From: Incurvaria masculella
Lineage: Eukaryota; Arthropoda; Insecta; Lepidoptera; Incurvariidae
Length of the DNA stretch: 64,000 nucleotides
Direction: 5' to 3'
NCBI GenBank assembly: GCA_946894095.1
Contig: OX335643.1
Location: 11,395,036 to 11,459,035 of the forward strand
The notes under the pieces were generated by a model. The model made no database searches, was not told the origin of the DNA, and saw only the letters and a program-made list of their open reading frames with translations. Each line of letters begins with the position of its first letter. The stretch's first letter is position 1. Below, piece by piece: positions 23,087 to 33,420 of this stretch. The translations under genes were made by a program, and so were the position numbers.

Positions 23087-25933
23087 TCAATTTTTCTTTT
23101 GTATATCAAGTAAATACAATTTAATCTTAGTTTTAAAACTTTTTAGATTACATTCTTTTAGCGGCGGCGGGATATTATTCCAGCACTTGGAGGCTGCATA
23201 TTTGAAGCTGCCTTCAAATGCAGCCCCCCGGTGCTTCGGAATTGCTAACAACCTCGCTCGAGTGCGTGTGCCATATTTATGATTGTCACCTAGCCACCTA
23301 AGCTTACTCCACAAAGGTGAAGGACTCTTTGTGTGGACTATTTTGTACACTAAGGTAGCTAGGTGCAGCCATCGCCTGTGCTCCATATTAAGAGTACCTA
23401 ACCTATTAAGGACAGGCGTTATGTGTGACCGTCGTTCTACGTGTTCACAAAAGCGAACACATGCGTTCTGTACTCTCTGAATGCGTTTAGCTATATTTTT
23501 GCGAATGCACGGACCGTAAACTACATCGCAATAATTAAATTGTGAAAGAATAAGTAACTCTGTGAGTTGGTGTTTAACTGCGCGGCTAAAGTAATCGCGG
23601 GCTTTGTAAAGGCTCTTTAATTTCCCGAATGCCCCCTTTATTTTATTTGTGATATGTTCCACGAATCGGAGGTGACTATCCATTTGGAGACCGAGGTTTT
23701 TTGCCGAGGACACAAGGGGTAAAACCATTCCGTTCATTTTAAAATCTGGATTAGTTTTTATTACTTTTTCAACGGTTTTTTTATTTCCTACTATCATGAC
23801 CACGGATTTCAAAGGATTTAGGGCAAGTCCATTAGCTAACGACCATCGCCATACATTGTCCAGATCCGTATTCACTTCGATTACGGCGCGATGCAGATTA
23901 GAAGGTTGAACGGTGTAAGTTAACTGCGAATCATCGGCAAACATCACACACCTCATAAAACGAAGGCACAGCGGGAAATCAGCGGTGAATGCAGTGTAGA
24001 GGAGAGGCGATAATGAGGATCCCTGAGGGCAGCCCCGGAGGACCGGTTTGGCGCTTGAAAAGGAGAAAGTGCCATCTTCTCTAGAGCACTTTACCGTTTG
24101 TAGCCGATCGCTGAGGTATGCGTTAAGAAGGCTGAGCGCATCCAGGGACAGGCCGTAGTGAGACAACTTGGCGAGAAGAAGCTGATGATCAAGGCAGTCG
24201 AAAGCACGTGAAAAATCGAGAAGCACCAGTATCGTCACCTGACCATCGTCCGCAGCCCCGAGTGCCTCATCGGTTACATGAAGAAGTGCCGTGGCCGTGC
24301 TGTGGCCCTCGCGGAAGCCGTATTGGTTATCAGGGATTATTGAGTTGGAGTGCAAGTAGGATGCCAATTGTGATGTCATAATCTTTTCCAAAATTTTTGA
24401 GATAGCTGGAAGGATGCTAATAGGTCGAAGGTCTCTAAATTCTTTAATTTGATTTTTTTTTGGGATCGGAATGACAATAGCGGTTTTCCATAGAGCTGGA
24501 AAGGACCCAGTATCGATGCAATAGTTAATTAAGTGTGTTATTACTGAAAGTAATTGTGGTAATACGAAATTTATCATCTGTATACTAATACCGTCTACGC
24601 CTTCAGCATTCGATTTAATGGAATTAATGAATTTTGAAACCGTTTCTCTACTAACTGTTCGAAAATAGAACTTTTCTGAAATCGATGAAAATGAGTTGCG
24701 ATAATAGTAAGTGATTGTTTCATTTGATATATTGAGTAACGACGGAAGTTCTAGAAAGTGTGTATTTATGGAATCTGGATCATTCAAGTTGCTAGGAATT
24801 TTGCCATTTTCCGACTTAACCACGCCACACTTTTTTATTCCATGCCAAAGCAATTTGGGGTTTTTAATGTGTTTGTTAACATAAAAGTCAAAAGATGATA
24901 CTTTTTCGCGCCTTATAGCAGCGGTGACTGCATTGCGAAGGTCCTGGTAGTACCTGCGGTGCGCCGTAATGCCAGAGCGGCGCGCGCGCGCGCCGGCTCG
25001 GTCTCGCAGTGTTATCATCTGCCGCACCGTGTCCGTGTACCATGGTAACGTTTTGGATTTGAATAGGCGTGTTACTAGAGGAGCGTGAGTGTTAAATAGT
25101 ATCAGAACTAAATTGTTAAATAATTCTACTTTGTCGTCAATAGTGTATTTACAAAATATATAATGCCATGGAAGAGCATCAATATGATTATTAAATAGTA
25201 CGTCATTAATACGGCGCAAAGGCCTAAATGTTACGTGGCGGGATCGCAAAAGTTCAATTGAAATAGAAAACCTCCCGACAACCGCTCCGTGATCGCTAAG
25301 GTCAGGGTTATGTAGTACGGAAATGCTCAACATGAAATTATTCGCATTTGTGAATAGAACATCGAGAAGCGATCGAGTTGTCTCAGTCACACGAGTCGGC
25401 TCGGTTACCAACTGTGTCAGATTAAATTGATTAAAACACTCAATTAGTTTCGATGATGCACTTTTGCGTGGACTCAAAAGATCAACATTAAGGTCTCCCA
25501 GAAAGAAGAAGAAGTCTACTGTAGGAACTAACAAGGCCATCCTATCACTTAGAATATTTAATGCTGAGTTGACACTTACAGATTCGGGACGATACGCTGT
25601 ACCAACTATAAGTGTGCATTTAGGTAAATTAATGGAAATCCACATCTGTTCTAATCCGTTACTGGGGAAGTGCAATAGTTTGTAATTAAAATGCTCTCGA
25701 ATATACGCTCCGACACCTCCCCCGCGTGATATTCGTGGGATGTGTAAAAAAACGTAGCCAGCAATATTATATTCTGCGGTGGATGATTTTTCATTCAACC
25801 AAGTCTCATTAATCAGTAGGATATCAAGCGTATACAATTGTATGGTACTATACAGTTCATTAAATCCAGTACCTAACGACCTTACATTAAGTTGCCCGAT
25901 TGAAATTTCATTTTTTACAGTTTTACTAATCAT
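23087..25933 (-). CDS. Retrotransposon ORF2: AP-endonuclease and reverse transcriptase
   Basis: The 948-residue protein nicks target DNA and copies the element RNA at the nick. The N-terminal endonuclease domain (about residues 10-220) has Asn16 in LNVRSL, Glu43 in INETWL, the GDLNVD motif near 145 and SDH near 210. The reverse transcriptase domain (about 430-720) carries LRPISILPAISKILEKIM, QYGFREGHSTATALLHV, LLDFSRAFDCLDH and the catalytic FADD near residue 664. The C terminus ends with WNNIPPPLKECNL and a short basic tail, as in CR1-group elements. There is no RNase H domain. All key residues are present and the frame is uninterrupted, so the protein could be active. The start at 25933 overlaps the end of the middle ORF. 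Confidence 0.9.
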   Translation of the reverse strand: MISKTVKNEISIGQLNVRSLGTGFNELYSTIQLYTLDILLINETWLNEKSSTAEYNIAGYVFLHIPRISRGGGVGAYIREHFNYKLLHFPSNGLEQMWISINLPKCTLIVGTAYRPESVSVNSALNILSDRMALLVPTVDFFFFLGDLNVDLLSPRKSASSKLIECFNQFNLTQLVTEPTRVTETTRSLLDVLFTNANNFMLSISVLHNPDLSDHGAVVGRFSISIELLRSRHVTFRPLRRINDVLFNNHIDALPWHYIFCKYTIDDKVELFNNLVLILFNTHAPLVTRLFKSKTLPWYTDTVRQMITLRDRAGARARRSGITAHRRYYQDLRNAVTAAIRREKVSSFDFYVNKHIKNPKLLWHGIKKCGVVKSENGKIPSNLNDPDSINTHFLELPSLLNISNETITYYYRNSFSSISEKFYFRTVSRETVSKFINSIKSNAEGVDGISIQMINFVLPQLLSVITHLINYCIDTGSFPALWKTAIVIPIPKKNQIKEFRDLRPISILPAISKILEKIMTSQLASYLHSNSIIPDNQYGFREGHSTATALLHVTDEALGAADDGQVTILVLLDFSRAFDCLDHQLLLAKLSHYGLSLDALSLLNAYLSDRLQTVKCSREDGTFSFSSAKPVLRGCPQGSSLSPLLYTAFTADFPLCLRFMRCVMFADDSQLTYTVQPSNLHRAVIEVNTDLDNVWRWSLANGLALNPLKSVVMIVGNKKTVEKVIKTNPDFKMNGMVLPLVSSAKNLGLQMDSHLRFVEHITNKIKGAFGKLKSLYKARDYFSRAVKHQLTELLILSQFNYCDVVYGPCIRKNIAKRIQRVQNACVRFCEHVERRSHITPVLNRLGTLNMEHRRWLHLATLVYKIVHTKSPSPLWSKLRWLGDNHKYGTRTRARLLAIPKHRGAAFEGSFKYAASKCWNNIPPPLKECNLKSFKTKIKLYLLDIQKKN

Positions 25934-26384
25934 CTTTGTCTATGTTGATGTTTGTCGAATTGATAATCGCCCGCACAGTATAAGTGAACTGGTGGCAAAA
26001 GAGATCGAGAATTGCTACAATATTTGTATCGTATTGTGTAAACTTAATTTTTGCGCAGATTATAATGAGGGTATCCGATAATGTATATCCAAGTTTGACT
26101 GCCCCGCCTCCGCATCTCTGTCCGGTGTCGGCCGCGCTTAGTTTGTTTAGTCGCGATCGGATCTTTGCTTTACGAGCGGCCGTCACTCGAGTGATTGCGC
26201 TGCTTCCCGCTTCCGCAGGGCCGGCGCATAGGTGTAGATATACGTGAACAATAATACTCGTAAGGCAAGGCATGTAAGGAGCTATGAAGCATGTAAGGAA
26301 CAGTGACTGTAGTGTATACGTGTAGGTGCAATGCAATAATAATTGCCTAAACATATTTCTCGAATTAACATTGTGTGCAAGCAT
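25926..26384 (-). CDS. Unassigned middle ORF of the retrotransposon (152 codons)
   Basis: Its ATG lies five bases after the TGA that ends ORF1. Its TAG overlaps the start of ORF2 in the string gATGATTAG. The predicted product has Cys/Leu-rich, partly hydrophobic N-terminal sequence (FLTCFIAPYMPCLTSIIVHV) and a basic central segment (VTAARKAKIRSRLNKL). No family is recognised. The spacing suits stop-and-restart translation, but 456 bases open by chance cannot be excluded. It may simply be an inter-ORF spacer. Confidence 0.35.
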   Translation of the reverse strand: MLAHNVNSRNMFRQLLLHCTYTYTLQSLFLTCFIAPYMPCLTSIIVHVYLHLCAGPAEAGSSAITRVTAARKAKIRSRLNKLSAADTGQRCGGGAVKLGYTLSDTLIIICAKIKFTQYDTNIVAILDLFCHQFTYTVRAIINSTNINIDKDD

Positions 26385-26389
26385 AAGTG

Positions 26390-27379
26390 TCAGTTTAGGG
26401 ATAAAAAATCATCTTCACTTTTGATCGCTTTGATGCGAGCTTTCTCGTTCTTACGGATAAGTACAGATCCATTTTGAACCCAAACGAATTGTATATTCTT
26501 CTCCCTGGCGAGCTCCCTAGTTTTTGCAAGGAGCTTCTTGCGTTGAAGAGTAAGATGTTCATTCACATATATCGGTGATTCTCCTTGTAGATTTATGGCC
26601 TTAGGGGTAAGGGGTCTCTTTGCGCGGGATTTCTTGAGGAAATTATCACGCTTAGTCTTGCTGAGAAACCGCACAATGACGTTCGGCGGCTGCGTCTGCG
26701 CAGACTTGGTGGCAGCTGGGGCGGTACTTACGCGAGTGCAGTAGTCAACATCGGATGCGGTGACGTCGGCCCCCACGAATCGCGCTATCGCATCGACACT
26801 GCTCGCCAGATCCTCATTTTGCGCTAGCGGAAGTCCTCTAATTTCAATATTGTTGTCCCTGCTACGCTGATCCATCGTATCGACATGCTGTTCCAACTCG
26901 GTGATTCTTCGCTTCATTACCTCTCGCTCCTCAAGAAGAACCCGTATCTGCTCCATCGCCTCCGGAACGCAGCCAAAGGTCTTCTCGAAGTCGTCGAGCC
27001 GGCCGGACTGATACTCGACACTCTTTATTAGCTGCTTTTGGTCGCTGACGAGCTGCTCGACATTCTTCTGCAAGGCGGACAACGCATTGGAGTAGTCCGT
27101 GGAGACAGGGAAAATGCTGGTGGGCTGGTGGTGCGGCGAAGAGGAGGACGCGTCAGAGCTGATGGTGGCGTTGCTCTCGAACGTATTGTTTTGGCGGTCA
27201 ATGATCGCGCAGGAGGAGCACACCCAGCGGCTTCCGGCGCCCTGCAACGTCTCCAGAGCGGCGGCGTTCAGGTTCACACACTTGTGGTGGAACCATCTCC
27301 CGCATGATGACTTGCAATTGATGCCCGATTTTGGAACCACGCTTTTCACTTTGCATACTCCGCATTCCTTCTTGGACAT
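26390..27379 (-). CDS. Retrotransposon ORF1: PHD finger, coiled coil and FP25K-like/RRM region
   Basis: The 329-residue protein is presumed to bind element RNA. Residues 6-57 form a C4HC3 PHD finger (Cys6, Cys9, Cys22, Cys26, His31, Cys34, Cys54, Cys57). A Ser/Thr-rich linker follows, then a heptad-rich coiled coil at about 95-175 (LLEEREVMKRRITELEQHV). The C-terminal half starts NNIEIRGLP and includes PNVIVRFLSKTKRDNFLKK and IYVNEHLTLQRKKLL. This layout resembles the FP25K-like domain found in many insect LINE ORF1 proteins. The frame is intact. It is the first ORF of the element on the minus strand. Confidence 0.85.
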   Translation of the reverse strand: MSKKECGVCKVKSVVPKSGINCKSSCGRWFHHKCVNLNAAALETLQGAGSRWVCSSCAIIDRQNNTFESNATISSDASSSSPHHQPTSIFPVSTDYSNALSALQKNVEQLVSDQKQLIKSVEYQSGRLDDFEKTFGCVPEAMEQIRVLLEEREVMKRRITELEQHVDTMDQRSRDNNIEIRGLPLAQNEDLASSVDAIARFVGADVTASDVDYCTRVSTAPAATKSAQTQPPNVIVRFLSKTKRDNFLKKSRAKRPLTPKAINLQGESPIYVNEHLTLQRKKLLAKTRELAREKNIQFVWVQNGSVLIRKNEKARIKAIKSEDDFLSLN

Positions 27380-27400
27380 TATTAGTTATCAAGTGACAAG

Positions 27401-29480
27401 TAGATTAAGTGAGTGGTGTAGTACTGGCCGAAATGTGAGGTGCCACAACTCGTCCAAATGGATGTTCCCAGACTTAACTTCACTTGCACAGGTATGTAAG
27501 CTTTTGTTGTTTTGATTTTTTAAATAATATGTAAAAGAAATTGGTTAGTTTAATTATAAATTTGTTTTAACTTAGAGCTGTTTACAAGTAACTGTCATTT
27601 CCTAGGTAGGGTAGGAAGAAAAAGATGAAGAAGAAGATGACTAGCTGCTGTGGTGGGCATACACGGACCGCTCGTGCGGTCATAGTCAACAGCTTGATGC
27701 TGCCACTGGTAACTGTTGCAGCAGTCGGTTTACCACATTGTATGCTCCCGATCAAGATTTTTAGGTGATAGCACTTTTGCTCAGGCGACGACGAAGTCGG
27801 CGTAGAAATAGGAAATGTATGGTTCAATTTCATCACTTGTTTTATCAAAATCAGAAGTGATAAAGATTTTTTTATTATTATTTTAGAGATTAATAATAAG
27901 TTTGTTTTTACTTAAGGAAGGATTGTATCGTGAAGATAGTATTATGAGGAAAAGTATCCTACTAGAAGAAAGACTACCTGTAACAACAACCAACAACGAT
28001 AACCAACTAACAATAGGCGGGCAGGCGGGAGGCACGTCGTCATTCTCATTCACGTCGCACACGTGGAGGTGGAATGAAGAGCGCGGGCGGAGGAGATAAC
28101 TGCGCGAGAGCAGTCGACAGTTTGAGAAGTAAGTGCATGCCTGGCAACTGCTTGACCGCACGATGAAATTTCACCGCGCTACTGACCACCCGGAGCAGTC
28201 GCAACTGCTCGAGCGGTTATACAAATAGAAGACTTTAGTTCAGTTTTCACCGAAGAACCACTTTGCCAATGGCATTGATAAAAAGATATCATCAGTTTGA
28301 AAATAATGGACGCAACGTGAATGGTATAGAGAGATGGGAAACAATCGGGGATTCAATAGCAGCAAATTTTAATTCGGCTTAGGGGAATACCTAATAGAAA
28401 CTTTAGCAGTTTTTTTTTTATTATATGGTTCCTCTTCTAACAGTTAAAGGAACTTAAGTTAACTTTTAAAGGAAATAAAGTATGTGATATATCTGAGTTA
28501 CACCAACATAAATCTATCGACTAGGTAATGCCGGCTAAATGATGATCTGCAAATTCGAGTGGAGAAGTCTTTAAGGAAAAGATTTCAACGCGTCAATTTA
28601 TAATTTCCAACGGCAGCGAGAGTGCCAGATTGACTACTTGATGCCCTGAGCCTGTAATGGTATGGATTTAAATATTTTTTTTTTTAAAGGGAGGATGTCT
28701 GAGGGACATTTCCACGCTGTGCGTGACGCCAGTTGTGTCGTATGGTTAAGGACCTGGTACTAGCCAAATCGCAAAGTTAGACGAGGCACCCCAAGTTAAC
28801 TAACTAAGTCTGACGATTATAAGTGTCATTCTTACAATATATGATTCCTTGTCTAGGAATTGAATTATTTTCGTTAATGTATGTTTCCTTTTTCTATACA
28901 AAATACATTGCGGAAACGGTGTCCATTTCCGAACTTTTTTGACTAAATGTAGAAATCTAAAAGCAAATGGAATTTTTTGTTTATGCATATATGCTGTTTT
29001 TGCTTATATCTAGAAATCGAATTACTTTCAGATTTCTAATGAGAAAAATCAACTTTTTTATTTTTATTATTATTTAAATAAATGATGGAATAAAAAAATA
29101 TTAACAATCCATTATCAGTCTGGAGTTCTATTTGGATTTGCTGAAGCGTTTCACTACATATTATTACATTTGTTATAAAGTGCATTTGTATGGCGCGAGT
29201 AGTTGGCTAGTCCTAGCGCCTTAAGTGAATGCCATGCGGATATCAGTCGGTGAGCGGGGCCGGGTCCTCAACCATACGTCACAAGATGGGTACTGTCCAA
29301 CCAAATCAAAACCAGATAAATTAAATTAATGCACCATGTATTATGAATGATGAAATATATTCAAACAGAAACAACAACCAATGTTCTAGGATGGGCATAA
29401 ACACAAAAATATACAATTAGGTAAAGAAATAGAGTAGGTTCCTAATTGGGCCTCCTAATACGAACGACGACACTGAGAAG
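27401..29480. other. Flank upstream of the retrotransposon, no gene seen
   Basis: The 5' untranslated region of the element presumably occupies the left end of this stretch, but no boundary is visible. At 28129 a gagaa|gtaagt donor-like site follows a GC-rich block (28020-28128) and could mark a noncoding exon of an unseen transcript. The rest is AT-rich without recognisable content. Confidence 0.35.
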
Positions 29481-29544
29481 TGTTACGCGCACTGACTCTA
29501 AAGCAGGCAAAAAAGCAAGGTTCGGTACGGTACCTATGTGGTGA

Positions 29545-29830
29545 TGATGCCTGGAGCACGTGGTTGGGCGGCGAATGGCGCTTGCCCCAGCGCGGCGAAG
29601 TTCGAGCGGCTGGGTCCCCTCAATTGTGGACGCACTGCACCACAGGGCGAGTCGATGGAGGAGCCCACTCGGACTCAGGGGTGATGGAGCGCCTGGAGCA
29701 CGTGGTCGGGCGGCGAATGGCGCCTACCCCTGCGCAGCGAAGTTAGAGCGGCTCGGTGTCTCCTCAGCGGTTGGCGGAACCCACTCCAAGGAGCACGGGG
29801 TGGGCGCCGAAGAGACGGAGGGTGCGGTTG
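29545..29830. repeat. GC-rich direct duplication, period about 142 bp
   Basis: The block gcctggagcacgtggttggg starts at 29549 and recurs with a few changes at 29691. The gcggcgaatggcgc and gcgaagtt..gagcggct segments follow at the same offsets. Open frames on both strands here result from high GC content. Confidence 0.6.
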
Positions 29831-29849
29831 TGCTCCACCGAGCCAGCCC

Positions 29850-30050
29850 AAAAGCGGCGGGGGCGAGACCCCGGGACGCGACTGGCGTTACTCGCGGCGG
29901 TCGGCGGTCTGTGGCGGCGAGATGCGCTCGCGCCTGGCGGGCGAACAACAAGATGGCTGCCGTCGTGGTCCTCTCCCATTGGCTCTATAGAGCCGCTAGG
30001 CGCGCGCGCATGAGGGAGACAGCATCCTTGAATTGCTGAGTGGTAGCAAG
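29850..30050 (+). promoter_or_regulatory. CpG-rich promoter-like block
   Basis: It is dense in CpG and contains aacaagatggctgcc (an AAGATGGC-type core-promoter motif) and cccattgg, an inverted CCAAT box. At its end, caagagacg|gtacga could act as a weak splice donor. It lies 3.7 kb upstream of the lipase start codon on the same strand, so it might be the lipase promoter or that of an unseen transcript. No link is demonstrated. Confidence 0.35.
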
Positions 30051-30599
30051 AGACGGTACGAATTTTCGTGGTTTCTTGTTTTGTTTCTAGAAAAATTTTG
30101 ACCGTTGGTTCCTTAAACCGTGTATTTTTCCATTTTATAGATAACTATAAATGTCCATTGTGAGTATGCATAGGCACTGACATCGTTCTGAAGGCTACCG
30201 TAAGTGTAGTTCAAGAAATATATGACATACAGATATTGATATTGCCCAAAAAATAAAATAATGGAGTAACATATGTTACAAGCCATAGCAAACTATTGTT
30301 TGAACTGGTATTATTTACAATTCCCCATCAACTAGTCAATAGTATCGGTATTTTAAAAGTTTTTTCTAAGAATATTTACAAAACCGATCAATACCAAGAA
30401 CTGAAGAGTACAAAATATTTCTCGAAAATGTAAAACGTGGGGTACAGTAGATACAAGTTAAGAGTGCATATAGATGCTGTCGGGCACCCCTTAGTTTTCA
30501 TACACTAGTAATATTTTATACTTTTTCTCAGTTTTGGTGGTATTCGATTATTTATTTTTTTGCATTTTCATCCATCCGGTAGAAATATGCTTAATAAAT

Positions 30600-31085
30600 C
30601 TTTACGGTCATATTCAGAGTGAGCCATTTCAAACTGAGTATGAGATTAGCACCGGACTAACTATACAAAAACCGATTTAGTCCGGAGTATTAAGGATGCA
30701 TACAATGTTTTTTTTACACAGAACGAAAAAAGTATTGCACTTTAAGGCACGAATTCGTCAAAAATATTAAATATAGCTATAGTAGTTGCAGCGAAAATAC
30801 ATTCACAATTTCAGGTTTAATGGTTTCGTTGTAATTGCCGATTAGAAGTTTTACACCGTTAGATGGCGCTGTTAAATAAAAATCGTATTTAAATAAATTG
30901 TAACAAAACCAATAATCCTGAAATTGTGAAATTGTTTTCGCTGCAACTAATATGACTATATTAAACTTTTATTATTAGTTCGTGCCTTAAAGTGCAATAC
31001 TTTTTGCGTTATGTGTGCAAACAACTTTATATGGGTCGGAACAGCCTTAAAGCTAGTCCGTCCACTCTGAATACGGCTGATAGAA
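30600..31085. repeat. Nested foldback element
   Basis: The outer ends (tcatattcagagtgagccat and ccactctgaatacggctga) are inverted repeats, and the same ends flank the 100 bp element at 32205-32305. Inside, a second palindrome runs from gtattgcactttaaggcacg to cgtgccttaaagtgcaatac. A diverged copy of the inner element is at 40330-40680. Confidence 0.6.
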
Positions 31086-31184
31086 TATAACAAATATTAG
31101 AAGTTTTCTCGCTCAACTCCCCATACAAACGTGGAAAAATGATCATACGCGTATTTTTGTCGGAGATCCAATATTATATTCAAA

Positions 31185-31325
31185 ACAGTTTTATTGACGG
31201 AGCGAAGCGCGAGCGTCTCTGTTTCAACCTGGACAAAAATCGTATGCCCGGCTGTCCGGCTTTTCTCCTCCATAGCAGGGCTAAGTGCGTGAAATTGTGT
31301 GAAGAAAAACTTGGAACCTATTGAT
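31185..31325. repeat. Dispersed repeat shared with 8755-8960
   Basis: It carries gacggagcgaagcgcgag, acctggacaaaaat, cccggctgtccggc and ttctcctc in the same order as the upstream copy. Confidence 0.45.
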
Positions 31326-31369
31326 TCATGACATATGAATAAAACCGTTGATCTTCGGTTTCTAAGGCT

Positions 31370-31705
31370 TTCCATACTTTCTAAGTGACGGGTTCGATGC
31401 CCGTCCCGTTTATGCACCACATTATTTCTTTTTCTCTGTTAGATAAGTACATTTCGTCACGAATGCAAGCTATTTCATGGTTCGGAATCCACGGGTGCAG
31501 CCGGCCCGAGTTCTTGGATGAAAAGATGGTCGGTCGAAGCGACAATGTTACAGTTTCCATGTTTTTCACCCAGTTCAAAGTAGCCGTCCGGACATTGGAA
31601 CCTAGTTCCCTGGGGATGAGGGTTATTCATTATAACTGTAAGTGTGATATTATCCATCCATGTGTAATTCAGACTGCTGGAGTGCAGCCTGCGCCTACCT
31701 AGTTG
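31370..31705 (+). repeat. tRNA-derived SINE, plus strand
   Basis: A B-box-like gggttcgatgcccgtcc lies at the left end. It is followed by tgcaccacattatttctttt, gataagtacatttcgtcacg, and a diverged right half. The frames across it are shadows of the repeat. Confidence 0.6.
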
Positions 31706-32204
31706 CAAACTTCCTAGCATCATGAAAAGAGCCTTAGCACGGATAACAAGAATAGGCCTACTGGATGTATTTCCTCGATGTCAAAGAATATATAATAAAT
31801 ACTACGGTGTACAGCTACCAGTATTCAGCATAGGTATCTACTAAGGGAGTCTATCCATGCGATTCTCACCAGTAGATCACCGATGACTCACAGGTGAGTC
31901 ACATCGCTTTCAAACTCATGAAATGACAGCCATAGTGTTATCCTTTTCTAAATATTCTAATTAGAGTGCGATGACACTAACATAACATTTTATGTTTGAT
32001 GACGTCAGGCGAAAGCGTTTCACTTTCATCTGTGACTAACTAATGTTCGCTTTCCTAAGTAGATACTCCGATGAAGGTGGTGGTAGCTGGCGAAAAAGTG
32101 GGCGAACAAACAAACTTCTTGTTTCTTCATTTTCATTATTTGAGGGCGGCATACTTTTGGCTTAGCCAAGTACAAATCTGTAATCTCTATTGCTAAGGTT
32201 CTAA

Positions 32205-32305
32205 CAGTCGTATTCAGAGAGCTTAGTACTAAACTTAGTACGAGATTAGCACCGGACTAACCATACAAAAACGGGTTTAGTCCGCCTACTCTGAATACAG
32301 CTGAT
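32205..32305. repeat. Short MITE, about 100 bp
   Basis: Inverted ends cagtcgtattcagag and ctctgaatacagctg bound a core with ttagtactaaacttagtacg and gcaccggactaaccatacaa. The ends and core match the outer parts of the element at 30600-31085. Confidence 0.65.
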
Positions 32306-32439
32306 AGAGATTACTTGTAATTGGCTAATCCAAAGTATGCCTTCCGGCTGTCAGTTTTGACATAAAATGTACGGAACGAATGTCGAATTTGACAGTCAGA
32401 ACCTATACTTTGATTAACCCCGTATTTATGTCAATGGAC

Positions 32440-32600
32440 TAACCACTGTTTTCACCTCTACAAGTTACCTGAAATCCGATAAATAACTTTCGATTACATG
32501 ACTTATTTATATGGGTAACCGAAAGGTAACTTTAGGATTTTTGTAGCTGGAGGCATGGAGGTAAAGAGTTTGTTCACCTCCATGGCTGGAAACGGGCGTA
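32440..32600. repeat. Foldback MITE, copy of the 9176-9306 family
   Basis: It shares caagttacctgaaatccgat and aggtaactttaggatttttg with the first member. It has a duplicated cacctcca / tggaggt end. Confidence 0.5.
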
Positions 32601-33032
32601 AGCCGAGCACGAGTAAGGTTTATGAATCTCAGAATAATGTGAGAATGTGGGAAGACCAGTAAGACGAAAGGATTAGGCTTGGCCAAGGAATATAGAGCAC
32701 TGAAGCAGGCTTTCAAAACAGTGCTCAATGACAGTACATATTCTGACAGATCCCTCAATGATTAAATAATTGCACATGGAGGCACACATTCAAGAGTGTT
32801 TACGGTGCAATTAAAATTGAAAAAAGAAAGAAAATGTAAAAATATTTATTCAACAATTTTATTAAGTAATCAATTACAATGAAAACATATTTAACAGAAA
32901 TAAAAAGTAACAAAATGTATCGGGAATATCTCGGTAAACATAACGCTACATGACGCTACGATGTTTCAGAGTGCAAAACGCTACTGCAGTACAGAGATGT
33001 AGCGTACAATTTCAGTGTTTTGTCATTGGACG

Positions 33033-33056
33033 CTTAGATGAAAATTTTCATCTAAG
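33033..33056. repeat. Perfect 24 bp palindrome
   Basis: cttagatgaaaa is followed directly by ttttcatctaag. It is flanked by a partial repeat of ttggacg on both sides. Confidence 0.55.
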
Positions 33057-33420
33057 ATTGGACGTGGGTTACTAATACTACACGTACTTTAATGATAATT
33101 GAACTGTTTCGACTTGCTATTTCTCCTCTAGCTACCCGAGCCACGTCATAACATCAATCACCAGAATATCTTCATTTCTAATTCCACACCCACAGTTATG
33201 ACATAACCAACACACCGTATCCCCGAAAGAATCAGGTGCCATACGAAGACCTTTTTTTATAAGAACGGCTAATTGAACTGGTTTGAAAACACGGACAATT
33301 TTTCATTGCCACTCCGACGATCTTTTCAAATCGGGCAAGCGAGCCACTGGCGAAAGTGAAATTCAATATTATACCTACTGAAATAACAGCGGTCTAAATA
33401 GATGACAAAAACCGGTACCG

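Larger units (their letters stand above)
22465..27400 (-). mobile_element. CR1-group non-LTR retrotransposon, apparently intact coding region
   Basis: Read on the minus strand, it has a PHD-finger ORF1 (27379-26390), a middle ORF (26384-25926) and an endonuclease/reverse transcriptase ORF2 (25933-23087). A 3' untranslated region of about 600 bases follows and ends in four TCTTAT units (22465-22488 on the plus strand). Ending in short tandem repeats rather than poly(A), PHD-type ORF1 proteins and an AP-type endonuclease are all typical of the CR1 group. The 5' limit is not determined. No stop codons or frameshifts interrupt the ORFs, so insertion is recent or function has been maintained. Confidence 0.85.
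31706..33420. other. Intergenic stretch upstream of the lipase gene
   Basis: No gene is recognised. It holds the MITE at 32205-32305, the foldback at 32440-32600, a perfect palindrome at 33033-33056 and a SINE fragment at about 33225-33345. Confidence 0.4.

Noticed and set aside
29480..30039. 159-codon and other frames in the GC island
   Set aside because: High GC lengthens open frames on both strands. No start context, splice partner or known domain is present.
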